Of a stretch of DNA of 64,000 bases, positions 12,301-25,141 are shown piece after piece. Origin of the DNA: Sander lucioperca (taxonomy: Eukaryota > Chordata > Actinopteri > Perciformes > Percidae). Position 1 is the first letter of the stretch. Every line of letters starts with the position of its first letter. The notes under the pieces were generated by a model, which saw only the letters and a program-made list of their open reading frames with translations, did not search any database and was not told where the DNA came from. Position numbers and translations under genes: made by a program. The DNA is taken from positions 27,286,625 through 27,350,624 of the forward strand of contig NC_050188.1 of assembly GCF_008315115.2 (NCBI RefSeq), in the 5' to 3' direction.

Positions 12301-14156
12301 CTAAAGAAATAAAGGCTTTGTTTAAATTAAGAGATACAATTTAGAAATGAGCTTATGAACAGACTTAATGATTAAAATTATGTTATGTGACATATCTTGG
12401 TCTAGATATGAACTAAATACAGACTGCTTTGAATAGATAAGATTCTTTCTGTGGGATACTCAAACACAAAAAGCATTTATTCACAAATGCTTTTGCTTGG
12501 AGTTCTAACTACTTCTCCGACATGGTTCCCTTAGAATGTGGTCCCCAAGTCCAAAGAGCTCACATTTAGCCACGTCATTTTCTATTATCCAACTGACTCA
12601 GTCTAATATTGTGTCATCAATGTCCTCATCAGTGTGATTTAATGTAGTTGTGGTGATACTTCACAGAGTATTTCTGCAGCATCTGGGGATGAATGGAGGC
12701 GCCGTGCGGATCCTCGAGCGATAGCGCTTACTCTTTATGACACCTGGACAGCAATGTGACAGTGATGTGGATGAGATCAAATGAAGCCAGCTTAGATTTG
12801 TGGACCATGAACCACCGCTTGGCAATACGGGTCCCGGGGTCACACCGGGGAGGGGGGGGTATCTGAGAACTTCACACAGAGATTAAATACCCAAAGAAAG
12901 TGGACACAAATCGCCAACCGAGAGCAACATGTGTAGCAGACAAAAGCAATCAATCATGTCCCCTCCACCACCTCACCTCCAATAAGATTACATCAATCAA
13001 TAACCTCTCCTATGAGTGATTGGATTTTGTCTGCTTCCAAAGTGCAGGGGGGGGCTGCTCAATTTTCCCAATGATTAAAGCAGGGCCAAATTGCTTTGAT
13101 AACATCAAGGACCTTGCTGTGGCTGGGTGTGTAAGGGCAGTGTTGGGAGCAGATAGGCTGGTGGTAGCAGGTGACTCAGACAGTGAAGAGACAACACTGG
13201 CTAAGCAAATTCACCATCTCCAAGAGCCAAATACTGCTTAAATGTGACTTTTATGGGGAAAAAAACAGGCAAATCAGAAATTTTAAACATGTATACTTCA
13301 ACCGGGCACAGGGTCAGACTGTTACTACAGAACAACAGGAGGGAGATTGGATGGGAATTAAATGTGAGTTGGACGGTAGCGAAGGAAAAGTGAAAGTCCG
13401 TGCAAGACCGATTTGTTCATGCCCCTTCTAGTGGATGAATTGCTCAACATTCATGCCAACTTAAAGGACACATTGTAGAATGTTGACAGTGACGGTTACA
13501 TAATTTGAAATTGACTTATCTATTTTCGTATGTTAAGGGAGCATAAATGATCCTAGCAGTGTGACTCTTGGGATGGTAATGTGGGTCTGTCCGCCACTTT
13601 GATCCCGACTGAAAAATCTCAACATCTACGAGATGGATTTGCACAAAATGTTTGCAAACTAGTTATGAAATCTTGACCTTTTGAATAGAGTTCTATGGGT
13701 GAAATCCTAAAGAAAGGTATTGCTCAACATACTACTCATTGGACCAAAATGTAAACTGTGAGGAAACCAGAGATCTCATACCCTTTTAGTCATTTGCATT
13801 AATTGGAATGTAATGTAGTCCAAGTAACCAACAGTGTGTGACTTCTGGTTCTGTCTGAATTAGCGCTGTCAGTTAAACGCGTTATTAACGGCGTTAACGC
13901 AAACCCATTTTAACGGCGTCAATTTTTTTTATCGCGAGATTAATGTTCTTTTTGGCCTAGCAAACTTTGTAGTTTTTTTCACATGCTGTTGCAACAACTA
14001 GTAACGTTAGAAAAACTACAACACCACACCGGATCTAGCTAGACCGGAAACAAAATAACAGGCACACCGCACACACTTGTTTGGGCTTGGAGCCGGCCAA
14101 AGAGTAGTAGGCTAACGTTTTAGGTTTTGAGTGGATGGCAAGCGTGAGACGCCGAA

Positions 14157-14339
14157 ATGGATGCCAATAAGATTCTGAATGGAAAGTTTACTTTTAAAAA
14201 GTTGCCAAATGGTTCCATTGACAAGACCAAAGTGATCTGTGTCTTTTGTGGTTGTGAACTGAGCTATCATCACAGCACGTCCAGTCTGAACCACCACTTG
14301 ATGGTCAAGCACACAGCTGATGGCCAAGCACACAGCTGA
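14157..14339 (+). pseudogene. Truncated hAT transposase N terminus with BED-like zinc finger
   Basis: The 60-codon frame starts MDANKILNGKF. At residues about 25-48 it contains VICVFCGCELSYH followed by SSLNHHLMVKH, that is C-x2-C followed by H-x4-H, the arrangement of a BED zinc finger used by hAT transposases (and their domesticated ZBED relatives) to bind DNA. Immediately after the last histidine the coding sequence dissolves into a 19-bp tandem repeat, which shifts frame and stops. No DDE or dimerisation domain follows. It is probably a fossil, though transcription of the finger alone cannot be ruled out. Confidence 0.72.
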
Positions 14340-14532
14340 TGGTCAAGCGCACAGCTGATGGCCAAGCAGACAGCTGATGGTCAAGCACACAGCTGATGGT
14401 CAAGCACACAGCTGATGGCCAAGCACACAGCTGATGGCCAAGCAGACAGCTGATGGTCAAGCACACAGCTGATGGCCAAGCACACAGCTGATGGTCAAGC
14501 ACACAGCTGATGGTCAAGCACACAGCTGATGG
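14300..14532. repeat. 19-bp minisatellite, 12 units
   Basis: Twelve 19-bp units of the form GATGGYCAAGCACACAGCT plus a final GATGG. The units differ at a T/C position and a few A/G positions. The unit sequence is that of the BED finger coding region (LMVKHTADG), so the array grew from transposase coding DNA. Confidence 0.95.
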
Positions 14533-15150
14533 CAATTCTCCGCCCCCTCGTCAAAGCCAGGCGACAAAAGCACAAAGCAAGCCGATCCACTTTTCCATGT
14601 TGATAAGAGCATTAAAATGAGAAACAATTATTGGACAAAAAGAAATCTAGGGACATTTAGAATAGATAAAAATGTGCGATTAATTGCGTGTTATCTGTGG
14701 CATTAATGCGATTAATCTCAATTAAATATTTTAATCGTTTGACAGCACTAGTCTGAATAGATTTCTTTAAAACCATAATTTTCTGGAATCACCATCTAGT
14801 GGCTATTTGCGGTACTGCATCTTCAGGGACTTTGGCATAACCTTGAGTGTCCGACCATAGTAGTCAGTTGGTAGGTAGTGAGTTTACAGTGTGGCTCTAA
14901 CCTCTTTCCTGAACAAACAAATAAATCTGTTACCAAATGTGTATTGCCAATAAAGATAGTGTTGTCAGTTTGTATACAGGCTCCTGTCAGGTGAGACTAA
15001 ATTTACACTACAGCCAGCTGGTGGACCACAGTTACCACACAGAGCAGGCCAGTTAGGTAGTTGGTTGATTGTGTGATTGAATACCTACGTTGAGTGGTGG
15101 AATGAATGGATGACGCACTGCTTTCTCAACAGAAGATACTGAATGCTTAA

Positions 15151-15321
15151 AGGAATAGCATTTTTGGAAATTAATAATAAATAAAACAGCTTGGGATTTG
15201 TTTGATTGTTTTTTATTTTATTTCCATTTATCCCATAAATACAGATGAAATTGATATCAATCGAAAGACTATTGGTTGACGGCAAAAGACAAAAAAATCT
15301 CCAATATGTTGGAATGTTCCT
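15151..15321. mobile_element. Short TTAA-flanked MITE (171 bp)
   Basis: The ends AGGAATAGCATTTTTGGAA and, inverted, AGGAACATTCCAACAT are flanked by TTAA (15147-15150 and 15322-15325). Non-coding. Similar AGGA-type TTAA ends occur near 31876. Confidence 0.6.
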
Positions 15322-16042
15322 TTAACTGCTCCTGTCGCTTTGTGCCCTTTCACACCAGACCACACCATCAACTCCTGTCTTGTAGTTTTAGTTTACGCAA
15401 CACAGCTAATGCAATGATAGCTTCCTTCATTTGGGCCTCTACCTCCCTTCCCTCAAGGGAAAGATCATGTATTTCTGCCAGAAACTGCCGTCTGTGTTTG
15501 CAGGCCCTTGGCAGTGGACTGGAGTCGTGTTGGGCAACTCTCAGTGTGAATGCGTTGATCTCTCTGAATGTGAAGCTCAATTTTTGCACATTTTAGCCCA
15601 CCATTCATGGATAAATGAAGATTAAAACCCACTATATCACAAATTCAGAAAACCCTGCATCTGCATCATTTAGCAGTGCTTTAATTCACAGATCTTCCCA
15701 GCGATACACAACAAACATTAAACAACGGTTCATTAAGGTAACGGAATTAGGGAAGCATGTGTGCAGTCGTCACAGTCTTGCCCAATAAAAAGAGCCCTCC
15801 TGAGTTTGGAAGGTCTTTAAGACTCTCCAGCAGCGAAACTGAAGAGTTTGCTCCTTCCTTTACGCCTTAGTTGGAGATTCATGTGAAATCAATTGGCGGT
15901 TTGTGTGCGACAACAGGAGTGTGCTCATTAGCGGAGCACGCACACTTTGGTCATTTGTCTTCTATTCACTAGGTGGCCGGAGGGCACTTACAATTCCCAT
16001 CGTTTCCCAGGCAGATATGCCTGCTCAGCCCATCCAAGATTC

Positions 16043-16098
<56 letters not shown>

Positions 16099-16100
16099 TG

Positions 16101-16133
<33 letters not shown>

Positions 16134-16145
16134 GCGTGTGTGTGT
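16043..16145. repeat. (GT)n microsatellite with GCGT block
   Basis: About 24 GT units, then CGCGTGTGCGTGCGTGC repeats and more GT. It has the same GT-then-GCGT architecture as the tracts at 3244 and 42743. Confidence 0.97.
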
Positions 16146-16713
16146 TCCACCTGCCTCGGCATATTTGTGCTAATGTGCAGCAGCTGTTAGCCTATGCCCC
16201 TACAACTCATGAGATGCCAATTATCTATGCCAATTAAATTTGTACTCTGATTTTAGTAAATCTACCACACTTAATATGTAAACACTACAGGTATATTATT
16301 AGACCTATTCAAAGCTTTTCTTAGCTGAGTGCCAGAGGGCTACTTTCCATAACTTTATGCTTATTAGAGTTTGGCTAGGTTCAGTCTAAATCGAGGTCCC
16401 CACTGTGTTTTGTTGGTTGCTTACAGGATAATTCTGGTTTATTGCAACTTGGATCTTATTTTTGTGCTTTTGGCCATCATTCCTATTGATATGTTACCAA
16501 GTTAATTGCTGACATCAGGGATCAACTCAGAATGTAGTTGTAGTTGTCGAGTGGTCCAGTGTGAGAAATATACGTTCAAGGACAGATGACCAAATGCCCC
16601 AAGAAATCTCTGCTTCTATCTGAGGGTTATAATTTGCATTCTACATTCTGAGTTGTTGAAAGCAGAGAGTATTACCAGCTGACATGAGCCTGTTAAACAC
16701 AACCGGTCTAGGT

Positions 16714-17013
16714 CAGTGGTTTCAAAGTGGGGCCGGGGAACCCTAGGGTTCCTTGATGGGGTTCCAGGGTGTTCCAGTGGGTCCCGGCAACAATGGAGAA
16801 TCATTTATTTTCACTATAATTTCATCAATAAGTAACACAATGACAGAATGTATGACTATTTTGCTCATGGGTTTCATACTCCTTCTGTAATAAAACATCT
16901 AAAAGAATGCTATCAGATGGGGACCCTGGGACAAAGTCTTATCAAATGGGGGTCCGTGGTCTAATTTGGGTCATTTTAGGGTTTCTTGACGTGAAAAAGT
17001 GTGGGAACCACTG
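16714..17013. mobile_element. hAT-like MITE (300 bp)
   Basis: The ends CAGTGGTTTCAAAGTGGGG and TGTGGGAACCACTG are flanked by perfect 8-bp repeats GTCTAGGT (16706-16713 and 17014-17021). It has hAT-type CAG..CTG termini and no coding capacity. Confidence 0.9.
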
Positions 17014-17085
17014 GTCTAGGTGGCTGATGTTACTATGTTCCTGTTAAAGGGGTCCTCAGGAGTTTAATGGTAAACTAGTCTCACT

Positions 17086-17199
17086 TTGCCAGACCTTCCA
17101 CCACAGCGCTGCGGAGGAGGGTCTGGCTAGTCCACACAGCATTCCGGGATGGGAGAAAAACGTGCTCTGGTTTATTGGCATTTCTTTAAACCAATCACT
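17086..17199 (-). repeat. Fragment of the TAGTCTCGC-type repeat family
   Basis: TAGTCTCAC..TTGCCAGACC and the phrase TTTATTGGCATTTCTTTAAA match, in opposite orientation, the copies at 62285-62580 and 63545-63890. It is cut off where the element at 17200 begins. Confidence 0.75.
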
Positions 17200-17929
17200 G
17201 GGGCTTTCACACCTACTTCGTTTGGTCCGGACCTTTGGACTTTTCAGTTTGATCCGAACCAAAATTACAGGTGTGAAGCCTCCCTCGGACCATGGTCAGC
17301 CGAAATTTGGTCTGACCAAAAGAGGAAGTCTCGGTCCGGATCAAACTGAACCATGGTCCGGTTCGTTTATAGTGTGAAAGCATTTTTTGGATGCTTCTGA
17401 CTTTTGGACCAAAGGAAGCTCTGGCAGGCTATCATGGTGTTACCAGACCGGGGAAGCTCCTTTAAAGGAACAGCTCAGTGCTTAGTGTGTAGGCTACATG
17501 AGAGAGTGTGTGACGGTGTCAGCGCTCAGAGCAGACAGCTGTCGGCTATCAGAGCTGAGAATACATCAGCAGTTTACTTGTTAGGTGGTAGTAGATGTAC
17601 AGTGTAGGTTTCAGTTTGGCTCTGAATAAATTCTCCAGAAAGAAAGTTCCCGTGTCTTGCTTCTCAACATCACAACAAAACAAAAAGAGCCGCGGCAGAG
17701 GAGGAGAGAGGCAGTCAGCTGGAAAGACTCCGACACAGAGAGAGGATACGAGAGGACGGGGAAGCCCGTCTACAAACTAATCAATTATTATTAAGTATCA
17801 GGAGACGCATGTGATGATGGCAGGACGTATCTTTAGTGCGCTTGCATAACTGCAGTGTGAAACCAAAACTTATCGGATCAAATGCAAAAACATGAACCTT
17901 GGTCCGGACTTTCAGGTGTGAAAGTCCCC
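17200..17929. mobile_element. Non-autonomous DNA element with GGGGCTTTCACACC ends
   Basis: The left end GGGGCTTTCACACCTAC is matched by an inverted right end (GGTGTGAAAGTCCCC). Subterminal GGTCCGGAC and GGACCATGGTC words recur on both sides. It is 730 bp. No transposase frame is convincing. No clear target duplication was found, so the superfamily is left open. Confidence 0.65.
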
Positions 17930-18109
17930 TAAAACTCCACAGGGAACCTTTCACTTCCTAAATGTGTTACAGACTTTGATGTGCTGCAGCTATCGTGGTT
18001 TGATTTGCCCAGGTTTGGAGATATCAGTCCCTGAGATTTCAGCCTCCAAAAAACGACATTTGAAAAATTCACCAGCAACCAAAGAAATGATAAGTCATAA
18101 TCCTGACTT

Positions 18110-18480
18110 TTGTTTAGCTTCCCGTTTTAGTTTGTAGGGTCACTTCCCATGTGTCATGTCTTGTTTGACTTCCTGCCTTATGTGTTTTCCCGCGCCTCGC
18201 CCTGATGTGTTTCTGTTCATCAACTATCATGCTACCACCCTCGTTGCCTTGTGTATTGAGTCTGTGTGCTCCCTTTTTCTGGCGTCGTTGCACTTTGTGT
18301 CAAAACGTTCTGCCTGTTTCTAGTGCTTTGTTCACTAGTGTTCCTGGTTTTCCCTGTTTTTTTGGATTTGCTGCCTGCTTTACTTGAACTGTAAGTTTAT
18401 TTTCATCATTGAATCATTAATACTCTCCCTGCTATCTCCTCGTCTCTCCTGCGTTTGGGGTCCAAACCTGCAACTCCTGA
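18110..18480 (+). repeat. Possible solo LTR or retroelement 3' end
   Basis: A T- and C-rich stretch with repeated CTGCCT and GTTTTC phrases ends CTCCTGCGTTTGGGGTCC, which resembles the ends of some teleost retroelements. The boundaries and class are uncertain and no paired copy is present. Confidence 0.3.
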
Positions 18481-19863
18481 AACTATGGCACAGTTGCTGT
18501 TAATACACACACTGAACAGTTTGTATGTGGACTACTTCTTCCATAGAATGTTGTTCAATGATTATTTGTTGTTGCAAAATCTGAAAATGTAACAACTATC
18601 ACCAGTATCAGCCTTTTATTTATGAATCCATTGACAGCCTACTGTCATTTTATGTTTTTACACTGTGGGGGGATTTAAAACGCTCGAAAAACAATTTTAA
18701 TAAAAGCATAAAGTTCCGCCAGATTTCTCCCTTTTGTTTAGCAGGAGAAAAACACTCCTGAATTCAAACAGGTTGCTGTCAGACAAGACACTTATCAGTA
18801 TCTTCAGAAAATAGTTCCAACTGTATCCACAGAATGCATTTGAAACCTCTTTTGACAGTTGTGGGTGTTATAAAACATATTGATATGACATTATAAAAGT
18901 CATGGAAGATCATTAGGAAATTTGAATGACCAGAAATACACTGTTGGTTTGCTTACAGACACTTTCCTTATAGATACAAATGTAACACAAAGTGAACAAT
19001 AGAATGCAAAATGACCCTGAACAAGCTGTCGACGGCTTCATGTTCAGACTGTGCATGTTCTCAGCCCAGGCAGAGCCTGAGGCACAGTTGCCATTTACCA
19101 TATTGTACATGTCTGTAGAGCCATCAGATCTGATAGCATCAAACCGCCTAATTCCTTTCAGCACACGCGTCCAACACAGAGCCGGCTTCATTGTTGAGGA
19201 CTAGTAATTGATATCCAAACATCGGCTGCCATAAATCATGCACAGACAACTTCTTGGACAGAGTGTATAATGGGATTTTATGATATTCATCCTGAAACTG
19301 CAGCATGAAAAGCCCGAAGATCCTAACAAAATGAAAGAGAATCAGTGTGGAGGAGCAGTGATCGCCCTCTGAGTCAATAAATCCTCATTTTATTGACTGA
19401 GGCGAGGAGAGTGGATCAGCTTCTTGAAAGCCTCAACTTCACACGTGTGTTTAGATACAAAAATGAAAATGGAATGTATCCAATATCCAAGCATAGGCGA
19501 AAATGGAGGGAGGGGCGGGGATCAGGACCTACCCTCAATCTGATGGTTGTCCCCCCGTTAATATCATTAAAAACATGCTGTGTATTGTAAATAATATGAT
19601 ATATACTTAAAATAATTGTGTATGTAGTAAAACAATACAAACGCAAAATAGGGCAAAAGAAATGTGTTTTAAGCTTAGAAAGATTTAAGGCCCCCCTCCC
19701 TTGGCTGTATTATATATTATATATATTATATATTTGTGTCCCCTGCAAAAATTGCTCTTCATAAATTTGATCTGTTAGATTAAATTTATGAATCCAAGGT
19801 ATATGTGGATCCTTAAAAAACCTGATAGGTACTTTTTTCAGCCATGTGTAGTGCCTGCAGGTA

Positions 19864-20295
19864 CACTACCGGTCAAAAGTTTGGGGTCACTTAGAAATTT
19901 CCATTCCACTCCATTCCAGACAGAATACCAGCTGAGATCAGTTGCATTGTTTTTTTAACCAGGGCAGCAGTTTTCAGATTACATCATGTGCTTACATAAT
20001 TACAAAAGGGTCGACTGTTGTAGAAAGAAGTGGCTGATCTTTAATGCAATATCTACATTGCCCATTATCAGCAACCATTCATCCAATGTTCCAAAAGCAC
20101 ATTTTGTTTAATAATCTAATATCATTTTAAAAGACTAACTGAGAAAACATCGGAGAACCCTTTTGCAATTATGTAACTACATAATGTAATCTGAAAACTG
20201 CTGCCCTGGTTAAAAAAACAATGCAATGGAATGAATGGTCTGGAATGGAGTGGAATGGAAATTTCTAAGTGACCCCAAACTTTTGACCGGTAGTG
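19864..20295. mobile_element. Tc1/mariner-type MITE (432 bp)
   Basis: The terminal repeats begin CACTACCGGTCAAAAGTTTG on the left and are matched inverted on the right. TA is duplicated at 19862-19863 and 20296-20297. The inverted repeats extend imperfectly for about 180 bp each (shared AACCAGGGCAGCAGTTTTCAG), so the element can fold almost completely on itself. No coding sequence. The TA target and end sequence support a Tc1/mariner origin. Confidence 0.88.
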
Positions 20296-20837
20296 TATTC
20301 CCTTCAGAATGCCACACAACAAAACCTTTTAAAAACACCAAAGCCACACAAAGGAGTCTAGTCTTGAAAAGAGAGCAATATAACGGCTTCAGCTCCCTGC
20401 TGTAATAGCATACACTTAAACTGATATAGATTTGTTTAGGTGTCTAAAACCCGTTTAGCTGCTGCCCCCCGTCCACAGCAGTACACTGCTTCTGCTTCTC
20501 CAAACTGGGGGCGTGCCGACCGCCATCTTCTGTAGCTAACACACTGACTATGGAGAAGTAGCTCATACAACCCCACTTCAAAAGATCTGATCTATCCCTT
20601 TAATACATCTATGATCTGATAACTACAATGGTAACATGCTGATGTTTAGCAGGGGTAATGTTTACCATGTTCACTATATTAGTTTAGCGTGTTAGCATTA
20701 ACACCAAACACAAAGTAGAGCTGAGGCTGATGGGATTTAATCATGAACCAAAGTATTGAAATGTTTACCAGATGATGGCAACAGTTAAAAAGTCAGAGAA
20801 TCGCCATCTGTACAAATGTTTGGGCCAATCCAACGTT

Positions 20838-21047
20838 CTGACAAGTTTTTCCTCACCACTTGAGGTTTCCTTCCTAAAGGGAGTTTTTCCTCACCACTGT
20901 CACACTAAATGTTTGCTCTTGGGGGAATTACTGGAATTGTTGGGTCTTTGTAAATTATAGAGTGTGGTCTAGACCTACTCTATCTGTAAAGTGTCTTGAG
21001 ATAACTCTTGTTATGATTTGATACAATAAATACAACTGAATTGAATA
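20838..21047 (+). repeat. Retroelement 3'-end fragment
   Basis: It shares a long match with 50473-50698 (CTCTTGGGGGAATTACTG, GTAAATTATAGAGTGTGG) and ends in TTGAAT-type short repeats. This looks like the conserved 3' tail of a LINE or SINE; the clade was not determined. Confidence 0.6.
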
Positions 21048-21349
21048 TTCACAGTACAAGTGAAAGCTTTGACCTGCTGGTGGCACTAGAGGAAAGGTCA
21101 GGGCATCGCCAAATCTACTGGGCACCATAGCTGTGTGTACAAGAGTTCATGGCACTTCATCCAATAGTTCAGACTGATCTCACTAAGTGGTGTATGTATG
21201 ACACGCCAATTCGTATGCCATTTTTGCGTGTTATGAAGACACATAATCGTTTAGTGTGTTTATCAACGCCGTTTGGCCTCCATTGACCTACATTACATGT
21301 GAATTATCGCCGTAGCGAGTAGTATGAAAGAAGGGAGGTTGGTTGGGGT

Positions 21350-21418
21350 GGCGGATGGGTAAAACACAGGACTTTCACCCAGGAGAGCTGGGATCGTGTC
21401 CCATGTGTGGTGTTTAAC
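21350..21418 (+). repeat. tRNA-like segment within a dispersed repeat
   Basis: GGTGGCGGATGGGTAAAACA, then GGACTTTCACCCAGGAG, then GCTGGGATCGTGTCCCA mimic the D arm, an anticodon arm with TTC, and a T arm. The B box is degenerate and the acceptor stem is poor, so this is probably a SINE head or tRNA relic, not a tRNA gene. Confidence 0.3.
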
Positions 21419-22318
21419 AACCATTTTTTATTTTTTAATAAAGCCCAATGTTCTTTTCCTAAACCCAACCGTTTATTGTTTTCCCAAGCGTGTGACGTTG
21501 GTCACTGTCGTGTTTTTGTCGTTTTTTAGTGTTACTAAAGCCTTTCCCAATGTTCTTTCCCTAAACCCAACCTTTTTTTTTTTTTTACACACGTGACCTT
21601 GTTCTCGTGATAACACATGTGGTATGTATGTTTACATCCGCTGTATACAGCGTAGACATAAACGCAGATAGCTCAAAATGCGTAAAGATAACACACCATT
21701 TGGCTTTAGGAAAGTAGCGTGTATGTTTACTCAAAGTCATGATGCCATGTCGAATAATTGCTGATATATTTCGGTCTGGGCTAAAGAACTGAAATATACC
21801 ACATATTTTACCTCACATAGCTGCTCATTTCTGCCTCCTGTCACTACCTTTTTGAGCAGGAAACAGGCCTATTTTGCCCGCCACTTATAATCACTACACC
21901 ATGAGCACCTACATCATACATACACCACACACCATACATACAGACTGATTTATTTTACTGTCACTAACCTCCAGTAGGCCTAGTCATTTCCTGTGCAGTT
22001 TAAAGGCTGCAGTTAAAGTTAAACATTTTAATGATAACATTCTCTGTCCCAGTTTGTCCCTGTTCACACTCCGGTCACAATATATTGAATATATGCATAT
22101 TTACTTATATGAGGGAAGTCAATACTGCACGTCAATACCAAGGCAAATTCCACATAAGTGTACTTATTGTGGCAAAAAAAAAAATTCTGATTCTGCATTG
22201 ACACACAATAAACTACATACATGCAATGCATTGGTGTATCTGTGACTGGAGCACAAAGAGAGCAGACTTTTCTTTTAATCGTGTATGAGGCTGAATGCCC
22301 TTCAACAAGCTGCCTGGT

Positions 22319-22319
<1 letters not shown>

Positions 22320-22374
<55 letters not shown>
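22320..22374. repeat. (CA)n microsatellite
   Basis: About 27 uninterrupted AC units. Confidence 0.98.
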
Positions 22375-22376
<2 letters not shown>

Positions 22377-22552
22377 CAATTAGAGCCAATTATGTCCTAA
22401 TCAATTAAGGAGATTCACATTCGCCAATGAAAATCTGATAACAGCTTAACAGCCAGGGAGGTCAACCTGAACCTGCTCTATTTGTCTCCATTACTGGGGA
22501 AAAAGGACAGCATGAGGGTTTAGAATACAGGGAGAAAAACATTGCTTAGCGC

Positions 22553-22660
22553 CACCCAAGACAATTGTTATTGGTTTAAAGAAATGCCAATAAACCAGAG
22601 CACATTTTTCTCCCATCCCATAATGCTGTGTGGACTAGCCAGACCCTCCTCCCCAGCGAC
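22553..22660 (+). repeat. Fragment of the TAGTCTCGC-type repeat family
   Basis: ATTGGTTTAAAGAAATGCCA, TTTTTCTCCCATCCC and GTGTGGACTAGCCAGACCC match the copies at 62.3 and 63.5 kb. The left part and the terminal sequence are missing. Confidence 0.75.
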
Positions 22661-23384
22661 CAGGAAAGACTAACACCACAGAGGGAGTTGGGGAGGGAAA
22701 TATTCACTGTGGTCCTCTGTAAATGTAACTGTTAGAATATTTACATTATCAAGAATAGACAGAAACCACTGAAGATCTATTAAAGTTTGTGTACTTGCAA
22801 GTAGAGTCCGTTTACAGTACTCACAGCATAAGTACAGAAAGTGACTAACGTAAGCCTCAAACAGTAGCTTATTTATGTGTGAAATACAATCATAATACAG
22901 AGTTAATGTCGTCAGTTGTTATCTTGTCAGAGTCGATGACGTCTCCTCTATCTGGTCAGGGAGTGCATGTTCTTTCCTCAGCATCACACCGTGCTCAGAC
23001 AAGGACACGCAATGGCTCCATGTTATCTTGTTTAGAGTACTCAGTATAATATTATTCTATGCAAACAGTTTAAAAATAACAAGAGAAAAAGTATGTAAAT
23101 AAAAAAAATTCTAACAGTAACGCACATCATTCCAGAAGGTATTTTAGCCATCTGGAAATTACAGGATGTGGTCTATAATATGTAATACCACAAGACAAAA
23201 CCAAAAGAGAATAGCAGTACCTACGTGCAGCTGACATTACAACAGCACATTTGAGGAGCTTTCATGGGGTCTTGCTCTACTGATGGCTTTTATCAGGCCT
23301 ACATGTTGGTGTTCACTTGTTTCCTTCATTACCTAAAAACCTTTTTGGCTTCCTCCATTTTCACACAAAAGTCAAATTTCACAC

Positions 23385-23646
23385 TAGGGCTGCACGATAT
23401 GAGGGAAATATGCGATAACAATGTTGAATACCGCGATAACGATATAACTTGTGATAAATGAACAGATATTAAAGTGTTCTCAGTTTTGCTGCTTTCAGTC
23501 TTCTGCTAAAATACAATACATTTCTTGTTGAAGTTATATATTTTCTTTCAACTAACACAATCTCTGAGTGTCCTTTGCGTTATGTCGCAGCCTTTCGCGA
23601 TGACTTTATTGCGATGACGATAAAATAACGACGTTGTGCAGCCTTA
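23385..23646. mobile_element. hAT-like MITE (262 bp)
   Basis: The ends TAGGGCTGCACGATAT and TTGTGCAGCCTTA are flanked by TTTCACAC and TTTCATGC (6 of 8 identical), an aged 8-bp duplication. It is internally rich in GCGATAA words. Non-coding. Confidence 0.78.
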
Positions 23647-24654
23647 TTTCATGCTATGCTGATAAAGAAAAGAAGTAGGACAAGCAGCTCTTCCCTCAGA
23701 AAAAAAATACAAAGCACAGGTAATGTTAAAATTAGATATATAAGATATATAAATCCAGTCCAAAAGGGGCTTAGGAGTGGACATGCAGTGCAAAAAACGA
23801 ATCCTGCCATGACACGGTGGAAAAAAAGCACTTCTCACATAAATAACATAAATGTACTTTATTAATCCATAGGTGTATAATTTCATCAACTATTGGATGG
23901 ATTGCCATGAAATTTGGTTCAGACATTCACATTCCTCTCAGGATGAATTGTAATTACTGTGATGATCCTCTGACTTCTCATCTAGCGCCATCCTCAGGTC
24001 AATATTGGGTGGAGTGACTGTAGAATGTAGTAGCATCATACCTGCACAGAGACCAAAACCTGTGCTCACTGAATTATGAGCAGATGAGAGATAGCTCCAG
24101 GCAACAACTCCCGCTAAAACGATGATTTAAACGAGATACAATGTGTTAATCAGGGAGCTTTGGAAGTGTTGGTGGGGGGGTTTGAAATTTGCATAGAGCC
24201 AAGCTAGCTGTTTCCAGTCATTATGCTAAGCTAGGCCAGCCACGTCCTGATTCCAGTACTGTACTTAATACACAGACATGAGACCATAGTTCTTCTCATC
24301 TCATTTTGCAATGAAAGCATTTAAGCATGGTTCAAAAAACTATTCCTTTAATAAATGCATTTTTGATCAAAAATCTTTTATATAAATGAGTTTACTTCAA
24401 ACAGTGTGAGACAGAAGAGGCTGCTGATTATTTCTGCTGTGAATGATGACATAACGTTTAGTTCACTGTGCTGATCCACATGTACGATTGGCTGCTTGCA
24501 GTGTTGCTCTAGCCTGTGATTGGTCAGGCAGTTCCACACTCATACTCATATTATGTGAGTAACAGCAAATATTTTTACCCATTAAAAAGATGAATGGCAT
24601 ATGGACTTATCTGTCAGTGTTTTTAACATTTAGTGAACGAGGGATATTCTAAAT

Positions 24655-25141
24655 CAGGTGTCGGCAACCTTTTTAATATGACAGACAGATGTTGACTTGT
24701 CATAGTAGGAAAAGACAGCTGACATTGATAATCTTAATGATGGCTCAGTTCCATCAATTGTCCCAGTAAGCTATTTCAGTGAGTCAGCATGAACAATACC
24801 AGGACCTCTCCTAAGTGGAACGCAGCCATCATTAATGATTTTGAATCCACCTGTGCTGTTCCTACTATGACATGTCAACATGTCTGCCATGAAAAAGGTC
24901 TATCTTTATGTGCCATATCTGCATTAAGCCTTCCGTCATCTACAGAGCCCGCTCAGGCAGTGTTATTTTTCCCTTTGCGCCGCATTCTGTGAGTACTAGC
25001 CAATCAGAGGCAGAGTAGGGCGGGATGGCTGAAAAGTAAAAAAATAAAACGGCTGTGCTTCTTTTGATTTTATTTTCCAAACACCTCTCTTGCTAGTGTG
25101 CCTTTGGTTGAGCTACCTGTGCCTAAGGTTGCTGACCCCTG
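24655..25141. mobile_element. hAT-like element (487 bp)
   Basis: The ends CAGGTGTCGGCAACC and GGTTGCTGACCCCTG are flanked by TTCTAAAT (24647-24654) and TTCTGAAT (25142-25149), 7 of 8 identical. A 67-codon frame inside shows no motif. It lies about 400 bp upstream of the PHD exon at 25536. Confidence 0.85.

Larger units (their letters stand above)
13861..14750 (+). mobile_element. hAT-like element with BED-finger remnant and internal minisatellite
   Basis: The ends TAGCGCTGTCAGTTAAACG and, inverted, TAGTGCTGTCAAACGATT are flanked by perfect 8-bp repeats GTCTGAAT (13853-13860 and 14751-14758). Inside are a BED-type zinc-finger start of a transposase (14157-14339) and a 19-bp minisatellite. At 890 bp it lacks the catalytic domain. 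The element is a deletion derivative of a hAT transposon. Confidence 0.88.

Noticed and set aside
14305..14535. A 76-codon minus-strand frame with a repeating SAVCLTISCVLDHQ-type pattern
   Set aside because: This is the 19-bp minisatellite read in the reverse direction, not a repeat protein.
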